Below, one piece after another: positions 1 through 5,576 of a stretch of DNA of 7,963 bases. The notes under the pieces are model-generated. The model saw only the letters and a list, made by a program, of their open reading frames with translations, ran no database searches and was not told the DNA's origin. The DNA comes from Clostridia bacterium (lineage in GTDB: Bacteria; Bacillota; Clostridia; Oscillospirales; Acutalibacteraceae). A program made the translations under genes and the position numbers. Position 1 is the first letter of the stretch; each line of letters begins with the position of its first letter. The stretch spans positions 1 through 7,963 of the forward strand of contig CAAFXD010000298.1 of assembly GCA_900766945.1 (NCBI GenBank), read 5' to 3'.

Positions 1-393
1 AATCCCAAGGAAATCAGCAAACTTGTGTACGGCGGGAACAGCGGGTATTCTTACAGCGCGGCGCAAAGCGACCACAAAGCCTACCTCACCTTTTCGGACA
101 GCGGCGAATTTGCCGTGCCGATTTACGAATACAACAACCGCGGCACAAATACGGCGTATGCAAGCGCGGTAACGGTGGAAAACGGCACACTGAAAATTAC
201 AAATACCTATACCCCCGAAAAAACGCAAACCGGCGCCTACTCCGTTTACAGCGACGAAATTCAGCGTGTCACTTACAGCGGCGACACGGTATATACCCTG
301 TCTGACGCGGGTTTGACCGCGTTTGACCGCGCAAGCGGCGAAATCCTGTGCACATACAGCGCGCCGCAATATGAGGAGACGATTGCAGAATGA
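1..393 (+). CDS. Beta-propeller domain protein, C-terminal fragment (5' end outside window)
   Basis: The reading frame is open from base 1 to a TGA at 391-393, giving the last 130 residues of a protein that begins upstream. The fragment is rich in Ser, Thr, Tyr, Gly and Asn, has no membrane segment, and reads as repeated short beta strands. The end of the chain contains RVTYSGDTVYTLSDAGL followed by TAFDRASGEIL. This resembles the closing blade of the secreted beta-propeller family Pfam PF09826, whose members end in a similar 'IGDTLYT-SD--I-A-DL-TLE' pattern. Such proteins are usually exported or lipid-anchored and of unknown function; an N-terminal signal would lie outside the window. A GTG at 25 is not the start, because the coding sequence clearly continues to its left. 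Family assignment is from remembered motif similarity, so it is moderately sure. Confidence 0.72.
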   Translation, partial: NPKEISKLVYGGNSGYSYSAAQSDHKAYLTFSDSGEFAVPIYEYNNRGTNTAYASAVTVENGTLKITNTYTPEKTQTGAYSVYSDEIQRVTYSGDTVYTLSDAGLTAFDRASGEILCTYSAPQYEETIAE

Positions 394-641
394 AACAGAC
401 ATTTCAAAAATACGTAACCTTTTTCGGCACATTTCTATTGAGTTGGCTTGCATTGAGTTTTTACTTCTTCCCGTTAAAAACCTCCGCAGAGCTTTTGGGC
501 GCGGAAAGCTTCTTTTGGGCGTCCGTGTCCGATATGGCGGCAATTAAAGTGCTCATTTCCCTCGTGTTTTCCATTTTCGCACTGTTTGTGTATGAACAAC
601 GTGCGGAGAAAAAGCGGAACGAAATTGAAAAAAAGGATTGA
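390..641 (+). CDS. Small two-helix membrane protein, hypothetical
   Basis: This 83-residue protein is not recognised as a named family. The start ATG at 390 overlaps the TGA of the upstream beta-propeller gene (ATGA), so the two are probably translationally coupled. A GAGGAG at 373-378 lies 11 nt before the ATG and is a plausible, slightly distant ribosome binding site. Two hydrophobic segments are visible at about residues 10-28 (FFGTFLLSWLALSFYFFPL) and 49-68 (VLISLVFSIFALFVY within it), joined by a loop of about 20 residues. The C-terminus, about residues 70-83, is strongly charged (RAEKKRNEIEKKD) and probably cytoplasmic, which would place the N-terminus inside as well. The tight coupling suggests that it works with, or anchors, the beta-propeller protein; this is inference only. 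Confidence 0.75.
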   Translation: MKQTFQKYVTFFGTFLLSWLALSFYFFPLKTSAELLGAESFFWASVSDMAAIKVLISLVFSIFALFVYEQRAEKKRNEIEKKD

Positions 642-666
642 CAAATCCGAAAATCTGTGTTTTAAT
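638..666 (+). promoter_or_regulatory. Sigma-A-type promoter for the T-box/malQ/trpB2 transcript
   Basis: A perfect -35 box TTGACA (638-643) is followed by a 17-nt spacer and a -10 box TTTAAT (661-666), one mismatch from consensus. The -35 box contains the TGA stop codon (639-641) of the small membrane protein, so no terminator fits between that gene and this promoter. The predicted start of transcription is near 673, just before the 5' strand of T-box Stem I. This spacing supports the assignment. Confidence 0.82.
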
Positions 667-859
667 GTGTTAAACCGTTGAAACGGAAGTAAAACTGCAA
701 ACCGAATTTTCAGCGAGCGTGCGGCGGTGGAAGGCACGCAATCACGAGGCAGACAAATGGTCCGTTGAGGGTGCATTGAAAAGATGCAACGGCGCTTTCC
801 CGTTACAGAAAGAGGGATATGTTTGTATTCCGTAAAGGTGGGCGGCATTTGCCGTCAAT

Positions 860-901
860 CAAGGTGGTACCGCAGGTTTTTTAAAGTTTAACCTGTCCTT
901 G
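860..901 (+). promoter_or_regulatory. T-box antiterminator helix
   Basis: CAAGG (860-864) pairs with CCTTG (897-901) as helix A1. GCAGGTT (872-878) pairs with AACCTGT (890-896) as helix A2, with one G-U. The two helices are separated by the seven-base bulge TGGTACC (865-871), whose TGGT would pair with the acceptor end (ACCA) of an uncharged tRNA. The 3' strand 890-901 is also the 5' strand of the terminator stem, so the two structures exclude each other. This is the standard T-box switch, with unusually clean pairing. Confidence 0.93.
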
Positions 902-930
902 TTGCTTACAAGGGCAGGTTTTTTGTTTTG
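890..930 (+). terminator. Regulated intrinsic terminator of the T-box leader
   Basis: AACCTGTCCTTGT (890-902) pairs with ACAAGGGCAGGTT (908-920) in a 13-bp stem with one G-U, a five-base TGCTT loop and a T-run at 919-929 interrupted once by G. It forms when the cognate tRNA is charged and stops transcription about 25-35 nt before the malQ start codon. Confidence 0.95.
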
Positions 931-955
931 ACTTTTTGAGAAAGATGGGATTGCA

Positions 956-2455
956 ATGCTACATACAAGAGCCTCGGGCGTACTGATGGCGCTGTCCTCG
1001 TTGCCGTCACAATACGGCATCGGCGTTTGCGGCGAGGAAACCAAGCGTTTCATTTTAAAAATCAAAGAAATGGGCTTTTCGTATTGGCAGGTTTTGCCGC
1101 TTGTGCCGCCGGACTTTTACGGCTCGCCGTATGCGTCCGAAGCCGCATTTGCGATTTCCCCTTTGTATATTTGCCCTGATAAGTTGTTTGAACAGGGGCT
1201 CGTTTCCAAAGAAACCCTCGAACGCAATGTGTATTACGGCTCGCCGTACACGGCGGATTATGAATTTGCCGCCCGCTGCCGCCGCGAACTGTTGCGCGCC
1301 GCATTTCAAAATATCGATGACACCTTGCGCGCGCAGGTGCGCCGCTTTCAGGACGAAAACCGATGGTGCGGCGACTACGCGCTGTATGCCGCTTTCAAAG
1401 CGCATTTCGGCGGAAAGCCTTGGTATGAATGGGACGAACCGTACCGTTTCTACGAAACCGCCGTCGAGCATACAGAAGAAGTCGAGGACTTGTACGATTA
1501 CTATTGTTTTGAACAATATATCGCCCACACGCAATGGCGTGAAATCAAGCAGTTCGCCAACGAGCACGGCGTAAAAATCCTCGGGGATATGCCGATTTAT
1601 GTATCCTTTGACAGCGCCGATGTGTGGAGCAACCGCGAATTGTTCGAGATTGACGCGCGCACCTGTGTGCGCAAGCGCGTTTCGGGCGTGCCGCCCGACT
1701 ATTTTTCCGCCGACGGGCAGTTGTGGGGCAATCCGCTTTATGACTGGGTGGAAATGGAAAAGGACAACTACCGATGGTGGTGTGACCGCATTGCCCGCGC
1801 ACGCGAATTGTATGACACGGTGCGCATTGACCATTTCCGCGCGTTCGCTTCGTATTGGGCAGTGCCCGCAGAGAGTGAAACCGCCAAAACCGGCGTGTGG
1901 GAAAAAGGCCCCGGCAAGAAACTGTTTGACGCGATTTTCAACGCGTTCGGCGAAGTGCCGATTGTCGCCGAGGACCTCGGCACATTCGGGGAAGATGTCG
2001 TAGAACTGTTGCAGGAGACCGAATTCCCCGGGATGCGCGTCATTCAGTTCGGCTTTTCGCCCGACTGTGACAGCACGCATCTGCCGCACAATTACCCGCA
2101 AAACTGCGTTGCCTATGCCGGCACGCACGACAACACCACCTTGCTTGCGTGGCTGTGGGAGGCAATCGAGCGCGACCGCCGTTTTGCCCTCGACTACTGC
2201 GGCTTTGACGGCGAAAATTGGGGCGAGGGCGGTTTTCAAAGTCCCGCCTGCCGCAAAATCATTGAAACGGTGTTTAGAAGTTCCGCACGCCTTGCCGTGC
2301 TGTCGTTCCAAGACCTTTGCGGGTTCGGCTCGGACGCGCGTATGAATGTGCCGGGCAGAGCCTTCGGCAACTGGCTGTTCCGCACCACCGAGGAAACCGT
2401 CAGCCAAATCGACACCGCATATTATCAAAAAATCAACCGCTTATTTAAACGATGA
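956..2455 (+). CDS. malQ: 4-alpha-glucanotransferase (amylomaltase, GH77)
   Basis: This cytoplasmic enzyme transfers alpha-1,4-glucan segments between maltodextrins, releasing glucose, in glycogen and maltodextrin metabolism. The 499 residues match the usual length of short bacterial GH77 enzymes. The N-terminus (RASGVLMALSSLPSQYGIG) is the classical family start, which supports the ATG at 956; a modest GGGA at 947-950 is the best ribosome binding site. Catalytic motifs are intact: the nucleophile D292 in RIDHFRAF, the acid/base E339 in PIVAEDLGTFGEDV, and the stabiliser D392 in YAGTHDNTT. Also present are GDMPIYVSFDSADVW (210-224) and VPPDYFSADGQLWGNPLYDW (245-264). It is the first gene after the T-box leader and is followed 15 nt later by trpB2. 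Control of malQ by a tRNA-sensing leader is unexpected. Glucan storage or release tied to amino-acid supply is one possible reason; passenger status in the operon is another. Confidence 0.97.
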   Translation: MLHTRASGVLMALSSLPSQYGIGVCGEETKRFILKIKEMGFSYWQVLPLVPPDFYGSPYASEAAFAISPLYICPDKLFEQGLVSKETLERNVYYGSPYTADYEFAARCRRELLRAAFQNIDDTLRAQVRRFQDENRWCGDYALYAAFKAHFGGKPWYEWDEPYRFYETAVEHTEEVEDLYDYYCFEQYIAHTQWREIKQFANEHGVKILGDMPIYVSFDSADVWSNRELFEIDARTCVRKRVSGVPPDYFSADGQLWGNPLYDWVEMEKDNYRWWCDRIARARELYDTVRIDHFRAFASYWAVPAESETAKTGVWEKGPGKKLFDAIFNAFGEVPIVAEDLGTFGEDVVELLQETEFPGMRVIQFGFSPDCDSTHLPHNYPQNCVAYAGTHDNTTLLAWLWEAIERDRRFALDYCGFDGENWGEGGFQSPACRKIIETVFRSSARLAVLSFQDLCGFGSDARMNVPGRAFGNWLFRTTEETVSQIDTAYYQKINRLFKR

Positions 2456-2456
2456 A

Positions 2457-2473
2457 AAGGAGTTTTTAATGTG
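2457..2473 (+). promoter_or_regulatory. Ribosome binding site fixing the GTG start of trpB2
   Basis: AAGGAG (2457-2462) follows directly after the malQ stop codon (TGA 2453-2455) and stands 8 nt before GTG 2471-2473. The ATG at 2469 is followed at once by TGA and is out of frame, so it cannot be the start. The GTG is the only sensible initiation codon. Confidence 0.85.
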
Positions 2474-3850
2474 AAAAAAGTACCGCATAGAGTATATTTG
2501 ACCGAAGACCAAATGCCCAAAGTTTGGTATAACCTGCGGGCGGATATGAAAGAACTGCCCGACCCGATGATCAATCCCGCCACGGGCAAACCCGCCACGG
2601 AGGCGGATTTGTACCCCGTATTCTGCAAAGAATTGGCGCATCAGGAAATGGACAACACCACACGGTATATTGACATTCCCGAAGAAGTGCAGGAAATGTA
2701 TAAAATTTACCGTCCCTCGCCGCTGATTCGCGCGTACAACCTCGAAAAAGAACTCGGCACACCCGCCAAAATTTATTACAAATTCGAGGGCAACAACACC
2801 TCGGGCAGTCACAAATTAAATTCCGCGATTGCGCAAGCCTATTACGCCAAAGAGCAAGGCTTGACCTCGCTCACCACCGAAACGGGCGCGGGGCAATGGG
2901 GCACGGCACTTTCCGAAGCGTGCGCCTATTTCCACCTGCCGCTGACGGTGTATATGGTGAAATGCTCCTATGAGCAAAAGCCGTTCCGTCAGGCGATTAT
3001 TCGCACCTTCGGCGCGGACATTATCCCGAGCCCCTCCAACACCACCGAGGCAGGCCGCAAAATTCTCGCCGCCGACCCCAACAACACAGGGTCGCTGGGC
3101 ACGGCGATTTCCGAAGCCGTGGAAAAGGCAGTTACCACAGACGGGTGCCGCTATGTATTGGGCTCGGTGCTCAACCAAGTGCTGTTGCATCAATCTGTTA
3201 TCGGGTTGGAAACCAAAACCGCAATGGAAATGCTCGATGAATACCCCGACATTGTCATCGGCTGTGCGGGCGGCGGCTCGAACCTCGGCGGTTTGATTGC
3301 GCCGTTCATGCAGGACAAGTTGACCGGCAAGGCAAACCCGCGCATTATTGCGGTTGAACCCGCCTCCTGCCCCTCGCTTACGCGCGGCAAATACGCCTAT
3401 GATTTCTGTGATACGGGCAAAATTACCCCCATGGCAAAAATGTATACCCTCGGCTGTGAATTTAAGCCCTCGCCCAACCACGCGGGCGGGCTTCGTTATC
3501 ACGGTATGTCGCCCATTCTTTCAAAACTCTATCACGATGGGTATATGGAAGCGGTTTCGGTGGAGCAAACCAAGGTGTTTGAAGCCGCCACGCTGTTCTC
3601 GAAAGTCGAGACCATTCTCCCCGCCCCCGAAAGCGCACACGCCATTCGCGGTGCGATTGACGAAGCGCTGAAATGCAAGGAAACGGGTGAAGAAAAGACC
3701 ATTTTGTTCGGTCTTACAGGCACAGGCTATTTCGATATGACCGCATACACCTCTTACATTGAGGGCACAATGCGCGATTATATTCCGACCGACGAAGATT
3801 TGCAGGTTGGTTTTGACAAGCTCCCGAAAATCCCCGGCGTGCAGGAATAA
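2471..3850 (+). CDS. trpB: TrpB2-type tryptophan synthase beta chain (PLP enzyme)
   Basis: This cytoplasmic PLP enzyme condenses indole with L-serine (or possibly O-phosphoserine, as reported for some TrpB2 proteins) to give tryptophan. The 459 residues are longer than classical TrpB1 (about 400) and fit the TrpB2 subgroup, which has an extended N-terminus. Visible motifs: KFEGNNTSGSHKLNSA with PLP lysine K115, ETGAGQWG (137-144) with catalytic E137, the phosphate-binding GCAGGGSNLGG (264-274), AVEPASCPSLTRGKYAYD (294-311) and a C-terminal GLTGTGYFD (414-422). No trpA or other trp gene is seen in the window. TrpB2 proteins are often unlinked to trpA and are thought to salvage free indole. It starts with GTG and is co-transcribed with malQ under the T-box leader. 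A tryptophan role would fit tRNA control, but the specifier evidence leans towards Met, so the regulatory logic is open. Confidence 0.95.
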   Translation: MKKVPHRVYLTEDQMPKVWYNLRADMKELPDPMINPATGKPATEADLYPVFCKELAHQEMDNTTRYIDIPEEVQEMYKIYRPSPLIRAYNLEKELGTPAKIYYKFEGNNTSGSHKLNSAIAQAYYAKEQGLTSLTTETGAGQWGTALSEACAYFHLPLTVYMVKCSYEQKPFRQAIIRTFGADIIPSPSNTTEAGRKILAADPNNTGSLGTAISEAVEKAVTTDGCRYVLGSVLNQVLLHQSVIGLETKTAMEMLDEYPDIVIGCAGGGSNLGGLIAPFMQDKLTGKANPRIIAVEPASCPSLTRGKYAYDFCDTGKITPMAKMYTLGCEFKPSPNHAGGLRYHGMSPILSKLYHDGYMEAVSVEQTKVFEAATLFSKVETILPAPESAHAIRGAIDEALKCKETGEEKTILFGLTGTGYFDMTAYTSYIEGTMRDYIPTDEDLQVGFDKLPKIPGVQE

Positions 3851-3864
3851 GGCAAAACACAGAA

Positions 3865-3903
3865 AACAGGCAGGTATCCGAAGATACCTGCCTGTTCTTT
3901 TTT
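3865..3903. terminator. Bidirectional intrinsic terminator between convergent operons
   Basis: A perfect 14-bp inverted repeat, AACAGGCAGGTATC (3865-3878) and GATACCTGCCTGTT (3883-3896), encloses a four-base loop. On the plus strand the tail is TTCTTTTTT and the stem begins 14 nt after the trpB2 TAA. On the minus strand the loop reads TTCG closed by C-G, a very stable tetraloop, and is followed by a weaker T-rich tail (TTTTCTGTGTTTT). It begins about 17 nt after the stop of the GH43 gene, so it can end both converging transcripts. Confidence 0.93.
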
Positions 3904-3913
3904 GTATCATTTT

Positions 3914-5557
3914 TTATTTCGCAACCGCCCACAGCGTGCAGTTTGTATCGGAAAGCGCGGAAAGCGTCATTTTCTGTGCCCCGTTTTGCGTGCCGACACA
4001 GCAAGCGCCGTGATACACCGCGCCGTCTATGCGCAGCGTAAAGGTATATGCGCCGCCGTCCAACTGCAAAGTGCCCGTTTTGCCGCCCAAAGTCACCGTA
4101 CCGTCTGCGGCAATCCCCATTTTTTCGGTGGGGCGGATAATTGCCTGCACACCGTTCCAATCGGTTGCCGTTTGGAGTTCGGGCGTGAAAAGCACCGCTT
4201 CGTATTCGCCCGCAATGTCCGCAAGGCTGACCGCCGTGGCGGTTTCACCGGTATACATAAGCGGCAACATCGTCAGCCAACCGTCGCTTGTGCGCAGCAT
4301 TTGGTGGATTTGCACATTATGAAATGCGCCTTCTCCGTCATTATACCGCTGGTGATAGGCTTGGAAAATTCTGCCGTCTGTATCCACAAGGCAAGAGGAA
4401 TGCCCGCCCGACAGGAATGCCTGTGCGTCCGTCGAAAACTGATAATTCCCGAGAATCGGCGTACCCGTATTTTGCATTTCGCGCGCGTCCTTGCCCGCCG
4501 CATCCAAATACACGCCGTCGGGCGTTTCGCTTCGGTATTCGCGAATATTGTAGCCGTCAAGCGCCCCCAATGCGCCGTAAGAAAGGAACAGATAATAATA
4601 GCCGCTTTCGGCGTCATAGGTGATAAACGGTCCTTCGCCCGTGTTCGCCGTCTGCTCGTTTGTGCGGGTAATCTGCTTGCCGAAATACAAATCATACCCT
4701 TCGGTATTGCGCATTGCCGCGTAATCGGGCAAGCCCGTTTCTTCGACCAAAGGCATCACATAAACACCGCCGCTGAACGAGCCGTACACAAGCCAAAGGT
4801 TGCCCGCCGCGTCATAAAACGGCGCGGGGTCAATCGCATTCGGATATTTGCCGTAGGTGCAGTCATACTCGCCGTGTTCATTGTACCACGGTGCATTTTC
4901 CACCTCGTCTTCGGTAAGCACGCCGTTTTCAATCAGCGCGCCGAGATTGGTAAAGGAATAGTGCATTTCGTTGCGCGGTTTGCCCAAGCGTTCCCGCTTG
5001 TTAAAGCCGCTGTAAACGAGGGTGTCCGCAAAGGTGAATGTACCCTCGGGACTGTCTGATGTGGCAAACCAAATCACCGACGCCGTTGACCCCCAAACCG
5101 AGGAACAGGCATAATAGCAATACTTGCCCATTGCCGCATTGTAAATGATATCCGACGCCCAGACATTCGTTTCCCATTCTTCGTCCGTGCGTTCCCAAAG
5201 GTTCTGCGCGCCGTCACACCAAGCAAATGCCGTTGCATATGCGCCGCGCAGGGTTTGCCCCTCTGAAACCAAAGTGCGGTTGCTGTCAAACACACCGCTT
5301 GCAACGGTATTCCACCGGATTAAATCCGCACTTTTTGCCGAGGCGATGTGCGACCCCGTTACATAATAGGTGCCGTCCTCGGCACGAAACAGCGAGGGGT
5401 CATGCACCGATACGCCGCGGCTGTCCTCAAAGCTTTGTGCGTCGCCCGCAAGCGGCTTTTGCACCGCCTGTGTTTTCGGCGTACTGCACCCGAAAAGGCA
5501 CAGGAAGAACAGCCATGCCGCAGTCAGTCCTGCGACCGATTTCAAGCCTTTTTTCAA
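3914..5557 (-). CDS. GH43 lipoprotein, probable endo-arabinanase or arabinosidase
   Basis: The 547-residue product is a probable secreted hydrolase for arabinan or related pectin side chains. The N-terminus has Lys residues, a hydrophobic segment (about 10-22) and the lipobox LFGC with C24, so it should be lipid-anchored on the outer face of the membrane. The five-bladed propeller carries the GH43 acidic triad: D53 in VHDPS, D243 in YPNAIDPAPFYD, and E308 in NTGEGPF. GGHSS (384-388) and YHQRY (401-405) sit where AbnB-type arabinanases have their metal-binding His region. Residues from about 424 (SDGWLTMLPL) to the end form a small beta domain like the C-terminal domain of extracellular endo-1,5-alpha-L-arabinanases (PF16369). 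The start is TTG at 5557, supported by AAGGGAGAG 8 nt upstream and immediate KK plus hydrophobic signal. It lies 19 nt after the flippase gene. Exact substrate cannot be decided from sequence reading; xylosidase activity is an alternative. Confidence 0.92.
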   Translation of the reverse strand: MKKGLKSVAGLTAAWLFFLCLFGCSTPKTQAVQKPLAGDAQSFEDSRGVSVHDPSLFRAEDGTYYVTGSHIASAKSADLIRWNTVASGVFDSNRTLVSEGQTLRGAYATAFAWCDGAQNLWERTDEEWETNVWASDIIYNAAMGKYCYYACSSVWGSTASVIWFATSDSPEGTFTFADTLVYSGFNKRERLGKPRNEMHYSFTNLGALIENGVLTEDEVENAPWYNEHGEYDCTYGKYPNAIDPAPFYDAAGNLWLVYGSFSGGVYVMPLVEETGLPDYAAMRNTEGYDLYFGKQITRTNEQTANTGEGPFITYDAESGYYYLFLSYGALGALDGYNIREYRSETPDGVYLDAAGKDAREMQNTGTPILGNYQFSTDAQAFLSGGHSSCLVDTDGRIFQAYHQRYNDGEGAFHNVQIHQMLRTSDGWLTMLPLMYTGETATAVSLADIAGEYEAVLFTPELQTATDWNGVQAIIRPTEKMGIAADGTVTLGGKTGTLQLDGGAYTFTLRIDGAVYHGACCVGTQNGAQKMTLSALSDTNCTLWAVAK

Positions 5558-5576
5558 TGTACTCTCTCCCTTCGCA

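Larger units (their letters stand above)
673..930 (+). promoter_or_regulatory. T-box leader riboswitch upstream of malQ-trpB2
   Basis: This is a tRNA-sensing transcription-attenuation leader. Stem I base: AACGGA (682-687) pairs with TCCGTT (761-766). The specifier loop lies above it, with AGTA (688-691) on the 5' side and bases 753-760 on the 3' side, closed by CTGC (695-698)/GCAG (749-752). The distal arm is GCGTGC (717-722)/GCACGC (734-739), preceded by an AG-bulge-like CAGCGAG (711-717) and capped by a loop containing GGTG (726-729). TGCAT (772-776)/ATGCA can form the next stem. Stem III is GGCGGC (841-846)/GCCGTC (851-856). The T-box AAGGTGGTACCGC is at 861-873, followed by antiterminator and terminator. 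Uncharged cognate tRNA would stabilise the antiterminator and let transcription enter malQ. The triplet read in the specifier loop is either ATG (757-759) or TGG (758-760). The T-box base after TGG is T, implying a tRNA with discriminator A, which favours Met over Trp. Confidence 0.95.

Noticed and set aside
675..686. CCGTT/AACGG hairpin at the leader 5' end
   Set aside because: The loop would be only two bases, and AACGGA pairs better with TCCGTT at 761-766 as the base of Stem I.
474..848. Minus-strand open frame of 124 codons over the small protein gene and T-box
   Set aside because: It covers the T-box leader, whose base pairing explains the sequence; no ribosome binding site or family resemblance.
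928..956. TTGACT as a possible -35 box of a second malQ promoter
   Set aside because: The sequence 17 nt downstream is TTGCAA, which does not resemble a -10 box, and it would already overlap the malQ start codon.
1055..2428. A 457-codon open frame on the minus strand opposite malQ
   Set aside because: Its translation has no recognisable family and it lies wholly antisense to a GH77 gene with all catalytic motifs. Long antisense frames are expected from the strong G/C third-position bias here.
2469..2474. ATG just before trpB2 as its start codon
   Set aside because: It reads ATG-TGA and stops at once; the in-frame start is GTG at 2471.
3902..5059. A 385-codon open frame on the plus strand opposite the GH43 gene
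   Set aside because: Same bias effect; no recognisable domain, rich in Arg, His and Ala as shadow frames are, and it begins inside the terminator region.
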